Shown one piece after another: positions 46,902-58,529 of a DNA stretch of 64,000 nucleotides (its first letter is position 1; each line of letters starts with the position of its first letter). The stretch comes from Plantago ovata (taxonomy: Eukaryota; Streptophyta; Magnoliopsida; Lamiales; Plantaginaceae), in contig CM051455.1 in assembly GCA_028274465.1 (NCBI GenBank), forward strand, positions 136,620,096 through 136,684,095, given 5' to 3'. The notes under the pieces were generated by a model. The model was not told where the DNA came from and did no database searches. It was given only the letters and a program-made list of their open reading frames with translations. The position numbers and the translations under genes were made by a program.

Positions 46902-49878
46902 CAAATGTTTACTTCTTAGTTCTTATGGAGTATTTAAACAATCTCTATTTAGTTTCTCACTTCTTTTTTACAATAAAAAAATATTCAATTTTAGAAATTT
47001 TACTTTTCAAATTCATCATTATTCATTTTAACCCAAAAATTTACTTTTTATTTAAACTTCTCCTATTTAGTTTCTCTTTAACAATAAAAAAAATATATTT
47101 AAAAAATTTCAAAATTTTCATTTTTTAAAATTTCATTTTTTAAAATACTTAAAGATCTTATTTTCCTAATATATTTAAACATCAAACAATTTTACTTAGT
47201 AGATTATTTTTCAACTATAAAAAAGTAATATTTATCAAAAGAGATTAATTTCCCTTTATTTACACTTGTTAATGATCTTAGAAATACAACATGAAATTTC
47301 ATTAGTGTTCAACTGATTAACTATTTTGTACACTTAGTAGAGAAATTCTAACTAAATTAGTCGGATTTATTTATATTTCGAAAAAAATTTGTTTATCAAA
47401 AGAGAGTATTTACACTATAATAAATACTAGTTTAGAATAAATTGGACTATAATTTTTTATTATCATTCTTCTCATAATTGTGCCCCCTTGTTAAATTTTC
47501 GTGGAAGAGACGTAGACGATGGATCATGCTTAAAAAATACTAGGAGGGACCGGTCGGGATCATCATCGGTTCCAGTTCTGGAACCGGGAACTGAACAGTT
47601 CTTTCTCACTAATTTCTTTTTATGTTGAATCGGCCAATTTCCCATTAGCATATATAATAGTACCGGCTTCTGCATTTTTCCTAGCCAATCCATGCGGACC
47701 ATGCCCATGCTCAAACGCGTACATCACGCGGAAAAAGATATGTGACAATGTGTGTTTTGACATGTAAAACACATTGAGAGTTTTTTTTTTTTTTTTTTAC
47801 ATAAGAATGGTGGGTTGTTCTTATATATGTGTATTTGAGTTGTATTTTAGACACAATTAAATACATTTCAAAGTTAAACCGAATAAATCCTATATTAGAA
47901 TACAACTCACTTAAACGCAATGGATGAATTATTAGATTGCCCAACAAACATTCCAATCAATCACTACCTCATTGTAAAAAGTTCAAAAACAAAGAATTTG
48001 ATCCAATCTATTCTTAAAAATAAAACAAAAAAATAAAAAAAATTAATCCACTACTTAGAAGTTTGAACTAGCTACCAAACCCAATCTGTTCGGTCTGGTC
48101 CATTGAGAAAACCGGAAAAGGAGAGAACAGTCATTTTGTCATGTGGAGTCATCAGTGGAGATTTGGACGCAACAATTCTGGTGTCACCTTCATCTAGATT
48201 TCAGTGTCTTTTCCGTTGATTTATAAATAGCAAAATTTATGGATTTATTTTATTATATACAACCATCTCAAAACCGTATCACCGTTTTCACACTTTGAGG
48301 TGAACAATTATAAAATTTGACTATTAATTACTCTTAGAGAACACGCATGAAAATAAAATCGAAGAGAGAAAATGATGAACACAATGTAAATGAGTTTCTG
48401 TATATTGAATTGGAATGAAAAACTGTACAAAATGTATGTGACTTGCAGCTACTTATACTAATCCATACTACATGCTAATTTATGATACCTATTGTCCACT
48501 CAACTAGAAAATATCTAATCAAAGTCCAAACTCTAGTGCAATCTCCTCCAAGTATTTGTAACTGTTTTGGGCGGGAGTTTTGAGCTGAATCTGGACTTGA
48601 TTCACTTGTTTGGTTCCTTCATCAACCTTCTCATGTTTACTTCATGATATTTTAATTAATATGAAACTATAAAGTTTAAAAAGAAATGGAAAAGAAATAA
48701 AGTAGTTTAACAAGAAATGAGAAAAGAAAAAGGAAATTTGTGTGAGATAGATTATGAGAGTTGAGAGATGAATAGTATAATAGAGTTTTATTTAATTTGA
48801 GTGGTATGATGGTATGGCGTAATATAGAATTTGAGGTTTGGAGAGTTAGGTGTTTAGGTGCACGAGTTTTCGATTATAACATATGGCCCCCGAACAGGCA
48901 CTACTCAATTAAAGTTCTGCATGGGATCCCGTCTTTCTGATTTCAACAGTTGCAAATGCCGTTCTGCATATTGTTCAGCGTGTAGTGTTAGTGTTAAACG
49001 TTTGGGTAAGGTAGAAAGATTGATGAAAGGTTTATGCGTAATTTACAATAAAACAAAGGTTTAAGTGTTTTTTTGTTTTTTTGCCGTTTCAAAAACAAAA
49101 ACATGGAAAATGTTCATGACTATTATAGTCTGTTGGTAAGAATAATGGTTGCAGTTGATCTTGATAGTTGATATTATAATTTGCATGATTATAACAATGC
49201 GTATCCATGGTGTAACTATTGATTGTAAAGAAATTGACGTTTGTTTCACATTCTCAAAATGCTCTTGGCCATTTTATTGATCCGTGTGTCGAAGTAACCA
49301 AGTAAAAGAAAAAAGCCACATGGTGATTATTGATATATTTTTTTTTAAAAACACAAAAGGTCGCATGCTATTAAAAAGTTGTGCACTATATTTTATTAAG
49401 TTTTTTCAAGAATTATCTTGACTACAAATCAATTTTAAATTAGAATCAAAAGTATTTTTTTTAAATTATTGTGAGAGTACAAGGATTATATATACATTAG
49501 TAATATGAATTTTGAATTTTCATTATAATTTATAATTAGTTTTTGGTTTAATCAACTATAAAAACGATTAAATAGAATGAAATAGACAAATTATTAGAGG
49601 AAGTAACAGAGAATAGGCTTTGAACTCAAAAATGTGAGAGGACTAAAATGAAAGTTTGCATATTATTAGGTTTTCAACTCAATTTCCTAGTGCCATAGTC
49701 CATGTGAAAATAAAATTATTAACATTATTAGTAGTATACTAATTATTTCCTCCAAACGAACCCGTACGCCGCACGGGGTCTGAATGTAAGTAGATTCGCC
49801 CCTGGCCAAGAGTTTCCTTGATTCAAAGTTATGAGACTTTAATCATTCTGACGCGCTATGGTTTGATATAATGATCTC
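46902..49878. other. Intergenic, AT-rich; no gene seen
   Basis: A passage ATTATTCATTTTAACCCAAA at 47018-47037 repeats the MITE's target region. The long frames here (46889-47128, 48858-49064) are low-complexity or have no likeness to proteins. CCCGTACGCCGCACGGG at 49761-49777 is a short near-palindrome. Confidence 0.4.
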
Positions 49879-50328
49879 TTGATGAAGGCTATTTGGGCAA
49901 CAAACATTGGACTGCCCCTTCGAAGATTTAGTAAACTGGAAGAGCTACATGTGAATCCTTCTGTCCCCTCCTTTGAAAGACTACATGAGTTGCTCAGCGC
50001 AACACCATTTCTGAGAATGCTAAAATTACTTTTAGAACTGAAATTTGTTACTACTTTGTTCGTTCTTCATAACATTTTAAACAACTTTTTGCTAGGATCC
50101 TTCGTATGACTTTGATTTTGATGCGGTCCTATCTCCGCCGTGCTGTGTTTTAAATCACTTGGAGGATGTCACCTTTTATTTCAAGAATATAAGGTCCAAG
50201 GATCATGACTTTGTGTTGAGAAGTTCCTTCTGGAGAATGGATTACGGTTGAAGACATTATTGGTTGATGTTTCAAATACTATCGAAAATAATTTCAGTAT
50301 TGAGCATCTATTGCAGTTACCCAAAGAG
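49879..50328 (+). pseudogene. F-box/FBD/LRR protein fragment
   Basis: Two pieces read as the LRR-FBD part of a plant F-box protein. 49879-50037 has FSKLEELHVNPSVPSFERLH and the L-rich FLRMLKLLL. 50094-50328 has CCVLNHLEDVTFYFKNIRSK and, after a one-base loss near 50217-50224, FLLENGLRLKTLLVDVSNT and IEHLLQLPKE. A TTGCTAG|GATCC acceptor precedes the second piece. The F-box and most LRRs are absent and the frame is broken, so this is a relic of a very large and fast-changing family of ubiquitin-ligase adaptors. Confidence 0.7.
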
Positions 50329-50429
50329 GTAAGAGAAATCCCGATTATTTGGTTTTGGGTTACTAGTTAGGCATTGTTCACCTGGTTTGATCCTTATGGT
50401 CACGGGTCGTTAATTGTTTGTTAAGTGTC

Positions 50430-50655
50430 AAGATAATATATCAGAGAAGACTTGAAGAACAAAGAAGAGAATCGCATTTTAGAATACAGAGGGGCGAATT
50501 GTTCTGCTTATATAGAGGTTACACTACACTTCAACTCTCACTTCACATTGTACGTACAACTAATCTAAGCTACTCTAACTAACTTAAAGTTGTTATTCTA
50601 AAATGCGAATCTCTTCTTTGTTCTTCAAGTCTACTCTGATACAGTATATTATCTT
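50430..50655. repeat. Long-armed foldback (MITE-like)
   Basis: The left arm 50430-50487 (AAGATAATATATCAGAGAAG... GCATTTTAGAATA) and right arm 50593-50655 (TATTCTAAAATGCGAATCTC... TATATTATCTT) are near-perfect inverted repeats of about 57-62 bases. They differ by a few substitutions and a 6-base indel, and the loop is ~105 bases. No target duplication was resolved. Confidence 0.8.
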
Positions 50656-50981
50656 AACATTAAGATACACTGAATTTGAGAGGGGCTAGGGAGGATGACT
50701 TCTGAATTCTGTCCTGTTGTTTGTTAAAAATAAGTGATACATTTCGAAGTTAATTTTCCTAGTAAAGATAACAAAGATTGTAGTAGTAACAAGATTAACA
50801 CGAAAATTAGATAAAGCACTAAAACCTCATACGGAGTATAATAATATCCTTCCATAAAGGACAAATGGTGCATTAGTCTCAAAACAGAATCTACTCTCAA
50901 AATTTAAAAGACAAGAGTCACAGGAACAATATCTGAAACCAAAATGACACAGGTGAACCAAAAAAAAAGACAATGGATCGA

Positions 50982-51239
50982 TCAATATCCACCCTTGAGA
51001 TCGTTAACAACATCATACGGGATGGGTGTCACAGTTTCCAGTGTTGCACCTTCAACCATGAAGCCAGGCTTGGGTCCCTTGGGTTGCCTCTTGGTGCTAA
51101 TAACCTTGCCTTGTGCCTTGGCCTCAGCCTTCAGCTTGTCATTCTCCTTTATCCTGTTAAGGATCTCTTCATGACAACGAGATGGCTGGACATGTTCCAC
51201 ACGCACATGGATCCTCTTCCTTATGATTCTGTTGCCAAC
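50982..51239 (-). CDS. RPL21: 60S ribosomal protein L21 (eL21), last exon
   Basis: On the minus strand, the acceptor ATGCAG|GTTGGC at 51240 opens an 85-codon exon, from [20 protein letters not shown] to the conserved end [20 protein letters not shown] plus LKGGY and TGA. It is a structural protein of the cytosolic large ribosomal subunit. The upstream exons (the basic N-terminal half) are not found in 51240-51596 and would lie in or beyond the assembly gap. The middle stretch [15 protein letters not shown] is a little unusual compared with other plants. The exon itself is intact. Confidence 0.92.
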   Translation of the reverse strand, partial: VGNRIIRKRIHVRVEHVQPSRCHEEILNRIKENDKLKAEAKAQGKVISTKRQPKGPKPGFMVEGATLETVTPIPYDVVNDLKGGY

Positions 51240-51596
51240 CTGCATTTCATGAACCACAACAATCAGTTCAGAATACAAAATTTGGTGACAACAAGAAGAG
51301 TCACGAAACTGAATTGCAATCGGTATTAAAAAAACATGAAGAGGATTCTAGGAAACCGTAGCAGAAGGTGTAGGGCAGTAACCTGAACTAAAACACGAGA
51401 ATAAAAATAAACGTGTTAAACATTGAGGCTACCCTAAGATATTTAATCTAGGCCGGGTGAAATTGAGCTCTCGCACATTAGTAGTAAATACATCCGCGAG
51501 AACCCATTGGATCGGCCAAATGACACTGACAGCTGACTTGCAACTTAGAACTGATTTAACCTATGAATGAGAATACAATACACTAGACAGAGATAG

Positions 51597-51696
51597 NNNN
51601 NNNNNNNNNNNNNNNNNNNNNNNNNNNNNNNNNNNNNNNNNNNNNNNNNNNNNNNNNNNNNNNNNNNNNNNNNNNNNNNNNNNNNNNNNNNNNNNN
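51597..51696. other. Assembly gap (100 N)
   Basis: Exactly 100 N, the usual placeholder for a gap of unknown length. It probably hides the first exons of RPL21 (minus) and the first exon of the left TMEM70-like copy (plus). Order and spacing across it should not be trusted. Confidence 0.98.
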
Positions 51697-52359
51697 TTTC
51701 TCTACACAAACCCCTGGCATGCTGGCTCCAAATTCCAACATTATGCCTCAAAAGGAAAAACCAGACGATGTGAAAGGGACAAATGGAAGTTTGTTTGTGT
51801 ATGAAGGTAGCGATTCAGCCAGTGTCGCTATATCTCATATCTCAGAGATTTCTAACTATGTTCTCTCATATTAGTGATGGCATTTGCATTGCTTGTCCAA
51901 CAATAGCTGTTATGAATTCTATCATAACAATGAGCATGCCCGACAAGCTTCCTAGGAGGATCTCTTTACGGTAAATGGCACCTGTGTTTGTCTAGCGCTT
52001 ATGTTCACAAACTGAGATGGCAGCCAGGTTCTGATCAGTTTGAGGTACTTATTTACGATATTCTTTTTTCTTATATTCTTTGTTGAAAAATAATTACATA
52101 CATTTGCGATTTATTGATCATAAAAAAACAGGTTGAAATGATGTCGACATCACCATGGTTGGGTGGATATACAACAAAGACGATCAAGTTAGCAGATGTC
52201 GAATCTCCATGTAAAATTTTCACGAATGGTCACATGAAAAGATCTATGGCTTCATTTGTGGCAAACGGTGAGTGTTACTATGTCGAGGAAGAGCACTTTG
52301 ATAACAAGGAGCTGCTGGCATTACTGACCCCAACACCAGACGAAGAGCTAGCTAGCTAG
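51697..52359 (+). pseudogene. TMEM70/TMEM186-like mitochondrial protein, left tandem copy, partial
   Basis: Clear pieces are SLFVYEG (in ~51789-51807), a membrane-like stretch ISDGICIACPTIAVMNS in another frame (~51867-51917), YVHKLRWQPGSDQFE ending at the donor 52044|GTACTT, and the last exon 52132-52359 with WLGGYTTKTIKLADVE, NGECYYVEEEHF, LLALLTPTP and TAG. The order VYEG - membrane segments - YVHKLRWQPGS - KTIK - C-terminal YYVE recalls the plant TMEM70-like family, whose members help assemble respiratory complexes; this assignment is from memory. Two frame changes break the exon before 52044. The 5' exon is probably in the assembly gap. Confidence 0.6.
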
Positions 52360-53129
52360 CTAGCTACTGGACTTGAATGGTTGTGTTTAGTCCAAACACT
52401 TGAAACCAATTTCATCATTAGCATACATTTGGTGTTACAAATAATGGCTTCGATTTTGTATTCGAATTATTACTGTAACTTTTTTCAGCCAATATGATTT
52501 CTTAATTTACTTTTTGATTCTTCTAATGATCTATCTGGTGAAAGGAAACTAGGCCTGAGATTAGTAGCAAATGTCTGTCTAGTGCACAAAACATCTTCAT
52601 TTCACTTGGCCTACCAACAACAAATAGTTTTTATCCTCACTGCCTTTACCACTATCAGTTCTTGGTAATCTCAATTTCCCTGGTCAAAATCAAAGTGAAC
52701 ATTTCCGGTGAAAGAGGAGGAATTACATTACATAACAAATTAATTACAAAAGAGAAAAAGAAAAAAGAGCTCGCACGTACAGCCCGTGTTTCATACATGT
52801 ATATGACGGGTACTATGAGGGTCTAAAGGCACCGAGATGTTCCTTCCTTGATCCTTGTCCCAAGCTTTTGCATCGCGTGCAGAGTTATCTCGTATATCTG
52901 TACTCCACCTACTCTTGTTCAGGCTCACCAAAATAATGGTACATTTTGAATATAATTTCTAGATATATATATACTCTATATAGAAAATTTTAGTAAATAA
53001 ATAGAAAAGAAAAAAATAAAATAAAAAGGTTGTTAGCTGATTTCATGGCAAGAGTTTGAAAAAGTACAATACAAAAGAATTTCCTTTTGAATATTATTAT
53101 CAGAAGTAGCTACAGAAAATTAAAGAAAA
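52360..53129. other. Spacer between the tandem TMEM70-like copies
   Basis: The left end (GCTAGCTAGCTAGCTAC at 52349-52365) overlaps the stop of the left copy. It holds the 3' UTR and the promoter of the right copy. No other feature was seen. Confidence 0.4.
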
Positions 53130-54351
53130 ATGAGAGCTGCTGCAGTTAATCTGCTTCGTCGTGGATCCTCTTCTTCATCATCATCAATCCACTACCACTT
53201 TCCAGGTATTAATGGTACATGGTTCGATTTCGATTGTCTTTTTCTGATTTGATGATATAGTAGCAGTACTAGTTTTCTCCAGCTAGTTCTTGTTCTGTCT
53301 TTTGTTCCCTTTAATGTCTGGACTTCTCCTATGAATCACTATCAGAATTCAGAAAATTGTAATTATGAACCAGAGGAGAACACTTTGGCATTCTCAACGT
53401 TATATATTCTCTCGATCACTCTCCATTTTATTAGAACTATTCCCAGTTTTAGGACTATTTTTTACCTGAACTGAAGATACAGATACTAAATATTTCAACA
53501 TTTGTGTCTATCATATTGAAACAATTAAGTATATTTTCTGTGTGTACAACTTTCACTGCATCAGGTCATCATGTTACTGTACGCGGTGCATTGCAGCAGG
53601 CAATCGGTTCTGGATGCACAAAAACATCACCAACTCGAAGTCTCAAACTGCATCCTTTGCACACGACAAACGTTTCTCAACGCTAAGGTCTAACACGTTG
53701 TCTCCATATCGCAGTAACGTGCTTGATCAAGAGGAAGACTCTTTGTTTATTAAAGTAGACAATCAGAAGTGATCAGAGAATCCGACTTTGGTTTAATTGT
53801 CTTTCTGGTGCATATGTGACTCTGTTTGCCAGCATGCCAACTATCTTTGCCAGCAGACTACCCATTTCCATGGAAGCTTTCGACATCACTCTGATTGCCA
53901 ACATACCGGCAGTTATCTATTCTAGCACACCCGTTTCCGTGGGAGCTTTCGACATCACCTGTTACATCGCAGCTTTAGCCCTCCTGAGAAGTCGTATATG
54001 TGCCAATGCACTTTCCGGCAGGTGGCTTAACTCCTATGTCCACAGACTAAGCTGGCAGCCAGGTTCTAATCAGATTGAGGTAGATATGAATCCATTATAT
54101 ATTCCTTTTAAATTAATTAATTAATTCATTTTATGTTTGTTTTATTCATGTTTTGTTCTGAAAAACAGGTCGTTACGATGTCATGTTGGGGGATGTACAC
54201 AACCAAGACCATCAATTTGGTGGATGTCCAAGCTCCTCCGCCTTGGAATAAAGACCTGACGTGTTGGTTACACTTCCTCACTACATGTAAACAAGAGAAA
54301 GTGAACTGCAACTTTACTACTCTTTATTCTCCTGCATGTCTACCTAGCTAA
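53130..54351 (+). pseudogene. TMEM70/TMEM186-like mitochondrial protein, right tandem copy, frameshifted and truncated
   Basis: Exon 1 (53130-53205) codes MRAAAVNLLRRGSSS..., a plausible mitochondrial presequence, and ends CCAG|GTATT. Exon 2 starts after TGCATCAG at ~53565, but the frame must change twice: RFWMHKNITNSK...FAHDKRFSTL and then TLFASMPTIFASRL...WLNSYVHRLSWQPG, ending at 54079|GTAGAT. Exon 3 (54169-54351) has YTTKTINLVDVQAPPPWN and then departs from the left copy, lacking its YYVE/LLTP end. The paired YVH-L-WQPGS and YTTKTI blocks show the two copies arose by tandem duplication. Frame breaks and a missing C-terminus point to a pseudogene. Confidence 0.6.
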
Positions 54352-54643
54352 ACTAAATAAGAAGAGCTTCTTTGGCATATATGAAAGACTCATCCATGTA
54401 ACTGATAAACCACACAAATTTAGCACGTTTAAATAATGTCCAACAACTCTTCAACAAAAAGAGTAACTATTCAACAAAAATACTCTTGACTCTTACACGA
54501 AACGATATTTGAATGTATGTATTTATTTGATAAAGTGCCAATTAACCAGAAAGTAAACACATCCAATAAAGGCTGGAAAATAAGAACCAACCTGGACATA
54601 CTCAATAAAGATCCATAAACCTTACATGAAAAGTTCAGAGATC

Positions 54644-55792
54644 TTAGTTCTTTACTGTCGTAACGTGCCTCAAAAGCATAGAGACGACATCAGGAGAAAT
54701 TCTTGACGCCTCTGTCTTCAAGTGGTCAATCTTTGCCTCAGTTTCTCCTTCGAGGCGCTTCACGTTAGCACCCGAGTCTCCACTACTCTGTTCAATGCAG
54801 AAGTAAAAGAACAGCAATGTGAGAAAGTCTGAAACTAGATATCTCAACCTCGAAATTTTATCGTGTAACACAGATAGGAATAGTTTTATGTGCAAAAATG
54901 CATGGATTTCGTGCAAATATGGGTAATAAATAACAGCTTTTGAGTAACTGATTTGGAAAAGCAACCTTCTTGGGAAGTCATAACTAATGAGATTCCTAGC
55001 ACTAATCTAAATTTCCAACACACGAGAGCATTTATCAAAACCTCACACAACAGCGCTATAACTGATCCAGGGGAATAAATACCGCATAGAAAACATCAGT
55101 GTTCCGCGTTCGTGAAAAGATGATACACAGGTTTCACTTGTTCAGTCTTGGTTTCCCGTATGTTCCTTTCACTTGTTCAGTCTTGGTTTCCCGTATGTTC
55201 CCCCCCCCCCCCCCCAAGGTGTAAAAAGTCACATCTAGCCCGTAAAGAAGTGTTTGGTCTAAAACTGTATTAAAGTTGAAACATCCGTGAAGACCGAAGA
55301 CATGTTAGGTCTGAAATTGTATTAAAGTTGCAATATCCAATGATATGTCTCATAAAACAATAAATATGCAATTTTGAGAAAATTAGGGATATTGTGTACT
55401 TAAAGCATAGAGGGTAAAGTGCTAAACATATTACGACACTGGTGGTAACTTCTGGTGAAGTTTTAGCAAGGTGTTTGGTACAAGTAATAGATAATAGAGA
55501 TAAAATTTACGCACCTCTGCAAGCTTTCTCTGGTAGTCAGCTTCCATTTGAGCACGGAATTCAGCAATTTCCTTTTCGGCTTCCTCTTTAGCCTGCTTCA
55601 ATCTTGCTTGTTTTGCTGCACAAGAAATACACAGAACAGTGTTAATACTAGTTTGGCAAGTTATAGTCAACAAGCTCTAAAGTGTATTTATATCGAATAA
55701 TTACTTGCTCTAGCATCGTTGACAATCCGTTGAGCTTCTTGTTCAGCAGCTAGCAAGAGCTGAATACCATTCTGGCTACCTCTGGCTGCCAT
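54644..55792 (-). CDS. VHA-G: V-type proton ATPase subunit G
   Basis: Three exons on the minus strand, 55792-55705, 55615-55515 and 54787-54644, join in phase to give 110 residues, the usual length. Subunit G forms part of the peripheral stalk of the vacuolar proton pump, pairing with subunit E. The start [20 protein letters not shown], the heptad-rich [20 protein letters not shown] coiled coil and the C-terminal [18 protein letters not shown] are family hallmarks. It is nearly all alpha-helix, with no membrane segment. A leader intron at 55807-56431 separates the ATG from the first 5' UTR exon (~56432-56500). Intron 2 (54788-55514) holds a 34-bp tandem repeat and a C run. Confidence 0.95.
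55132..55216. repeat. Tandem 34-35-bp repeat followed by a C run
   Basis: TTTCACTTGTTCAGTCTTGG plus TTTCCCGTATGTTCC occurs twice in a row and runs into a run of 16 C. It lies inside intron 2 of VHA-G. C runs like this are prone to assembly error. Confidence 0.9.
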
Positions 55793-55806
55793 TCTTAAAT
55801 GCTTAA

Positions 55807-56431
55807 CTGTAAAAAATAGAACAAAAAAACATCCAATTTAGAAATTCCATATGATCAGATTGAACCTTTTAATCCATTCAACAAATCTTTAAAAACTCGA
55901 TATCGTTACGCTAATCCACAAGCCTTACTGTAATCAAGACAATGTGCAGTAAGAACCAGGTGTACTAATCTGATCCCAAAGCAAGTATAAATCGAAAAAC
56001 AGCTGTCCACTTCAATCTGTTTGCAGATTCACATTAATCCACAAGAACTACTCCAATTGAAACTCAAAAGTCGAAACAATATGAAGTAAATACCAGATAT
56101 GCAAATATATATTTATAAAAAAGAAAAAAGGCCTAAAAAGATTCAATCCTTTTGCAGATCAAGAAAAGTTGAGTAGCTTTAAAGGCCTAATTTCGTAATA
56201 CAAACGAACTAAACTCAGTCAAATCACAGTCAGAGTACATCTGATCAAAACTATTAAACTAACATTCCACAGAGTAAAAAGAATCAAGCTATATTAGCAG
56301 ATCAAGAACAAGCAAATCAGCAATTTGTTCATCAATTCAATAGATGCGTATATAGACTGATAGAAACGAAATCTAGATGTAGAAACAGAGTTGAAGTTAG
56401 AGAAAAAATGGTTGGAAGAGAAAAGCAGTAC
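55807..56431 (-). promoter_or_regulatory. 5' UTR leader intron of VHA-G
   Basis: On the minus strand, donor TTCTCCAG|GTACTGC and acceptor TTTTTTACAG|TTAAGC. The ATG follows 15 bases after the acceptor. Leader introns are common in plant housekeeping genes. Confidence 0.6.
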
Positions 56432-56499
56432 CTGGAGAATCGGAGTTGAGTTGGGAGACAGTTTGATTCAGAAACGATGATTGATTGGGTTGATAAGTA

Positions 56500-57400
56500 T
56501 GACCATTTATGGACTACACGATTGCTGGGAAATAACCGGTGATGTAAAACCGAACCGAACCGAACCGAACCGGCCAAGAATCTAACAATTCAAAGTTAAG
56601 AGGTTTCGGGTCGGAATTTGAGAAATTTGAGCCGCAAAGTTAAGATGTCTTTTTTTTAAAAAAAAAAAGAAAAATCAAACACCCATTTTGAAAACTTTTA
56701 TTCAAAGTGCGATGTTGCACAATAGTGCACTGCAATATGATGAAGTTGGTTCTATGAATAATTTCTCACATGTATATCGGCATGAATAGAATTAAAGTTA
56801 AAATCTACATTGAGTTTGGGTTGGATTAAATTTACAATTTCCTAAGTCATATTTATAATCTCAATTGGGCCATACTACAAAAGCCCTAAACATGAGGGCT
56901 GGGTCAAAGTATCTTCTCCGCCCCACTATAATTTACTTAGTTTAACTTCTGTTGATAAACGGTTTCGATTTTGATTACGACTATTTTTAAACTATAATGC
57001 TAAAACATATAATAAAATTATATTATAAAAATTTAAGGTCTATAATTTCGTTAAATATTTTATCATTATATTTTAAAAGTAATTTATAATCAAAGTTAAA
57101 ATCTATTTACTATAAAAAGTCAAACTAGATAAATTATAATAAAATATACAGTATTAAAAAGAATGATTCACTTTATTTTGTAGTGGTTATTTTGTATTAA
57201 TACACTTCACCATAATGAAATCAATTTCATTTGCCAGGGTGAATTAGTGGCGATTGATTTAAATGCGTCGAGTGAAATACACAATTTTCACTATCCAAAA
57301 TAATTTTTTTAATGATATGATACTCCTAATTTAACCATATTTGCCGATCAATAGGTTGTAGTATAATTTAAAGTCACTCCTCCTTCATTATTATAAATAC
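56500..57400. other. Spacer between VHA-G and the defensin-like gene
   Basis: A (CCGAA)n tract lies at 56550-56571. The rest is AT-rich and non-coding. TTATAAATACC at 57391-57401 is a likely TATA box for the gene at 57486. Confidence 0.45.
57391..57398 (+). promoter_or_regulatory. TATA box of the defensin-like gene
   Basis: TTATAAAT lies about 90 bases before the ATG at 57486. Confidence 0.5.
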
Positions 57401-57485
57401 CGTCACTTTGTCTGCAAATGAATCTATAATATCTCAACATAAGTCTTTTTAAAGACAAGAGGAGAGCAAAATCAAAGAAGAAAAA

Positions 57486-57958
57486 ATGATGAATTTGTCC
57501 TTCAAGGCGTTCTTGTTAGTCACAGTATGTATTGCTACGCCTTCTAGTCCCGCAAGTGCATGTATACCTACACCTTTGTCCTATTTTTTTTTAAACGGCT
57601 AAATCTAACTACCCTACTTTTACTCCTACACTATCTTTTTACCACCTTATAACTCCAAATAATTCTAAACCACCTTATGCATCCGTCGAGATTCGAACCT
57701 CCAACCTCTCATTGCTACTCCAGCACCTTAACTATTCGGTCACCCTTATAACTCCCACCTTTGTCTTACTTAAAATGGGTGTGAAATGCTCTGTATATGC
57801 TTGTGCCAACTGCCAAGGTGTGTCAAACCCATAAATGTGGTCATCACCGCTGCACCGGCGGATTTTGCATGAAGGGTGAGTACGGACATACCCGCGTTTG
57901 TCGGTGTACTCCAATTGTTAATGAGCCTATTAAGGGAATACCTTCCAATTGTGCTTAA
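57486..57958 (+). pseudogene. Defensin-like secreted Cys-rich peptide gene with a SINE in its intron
   Basis: Exon 1 (57486-57561) codes a signal peptide with a hydrophobic core AFLLVTVCIATP and a small-residue end. Exon 2 (57818-57958) codes a mature peptide with cysteines in the order C-x4-C-x4-C-x4-C-x9-C-x1-C-x14-C and stop TAA. One intron right after the signal peptide is the usual defensin-like layout. The exon phases do not agree: exon 1 leaves one base over, while exon 2 is open in phase 0 from the only visible AG. Either a base has been lost or a different splice site is used. The intron is enlarged by a SINE (57581-57755). A role in defence or pollen signalling is only family-level inference. 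Confidence 0.6.
57581..57755 (-). mobile_element. tRNA-derived SINE with 10-bp target duplication
   Basis: It is flanked by perfect CACCTTTGTC (57571-57580 and 57756-57765). On the minus strand it begins with an A-box-like TGACCGAATAGTTAAGG and B-box GGTTCGAATCTC at normal spacing, and ends in an A run (T run at 57584-57592). The head resembles a tRNA-Ser/Leu type. It lies wholly in the intron of the defensin-like gene. Confidence 0.85.
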
Positions 57959-58529
57959 TAATGAAAAAAAATGGCATGCTTTTCAATTTATGATTATTGA
58001 TTATTCATGAGTCCTCTTGTACTTTATGTTGTTTTCAAGTATAGTTGTCTAATCTAAGAAAAATACGGTGACAATCATGGAAATGGTTTATGTTGATCGA
58101 TTATAAGTGTTTTTGAAATGCACGGGAAATATGGTTAAATTACGAAGAAGCTGAGTATTTTAAAATAATTTTCAGCTTTTCCGGTTGAGAAAATGTAAAG
58201 TAATTGTATTATTAGAAACATAACGTCGTATCCAACTCGATAAACCGTTATGTATGTTTGTTTACAATAAGTTGTCTAGTAAAAATGTGGTGACAACCAT
58301 GGATTATGTTGAGTGAGCAATAGTGTTTCGTGTTTTTTTCACCTTTTAACTTTTTGTTTAGACAGGAAAAATTATGTTGTTTTGTTCCGAATTTCTTGGC
58401 CCGATTCCCATAAGTACATAAGTACATTGGCGTGATTATTAGACTTGAGAATTCACAAGTTACTTTCCACTCCTAAATTCATTTTAGGCATGAAAGTCAA
58501 AGAGAAATAGAGAAATTAACTTAAAAGAC
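57959..58529. other. 3' region of the defensin-like gene; no further gene
   Basis: AT-rich and non-coding. The passage TTTTCAGCTTTTCCGGTTGA (58170-58189) recurs in altered form at 60495-60512, with the same ATAACGTC words after it. Confidence 0.4.

Noticed and set aside
48858..49064. 68-codon frame with several Cys
   Set aside because: No signal peptide, no start context and no likeness to Cys-rich peptide families.
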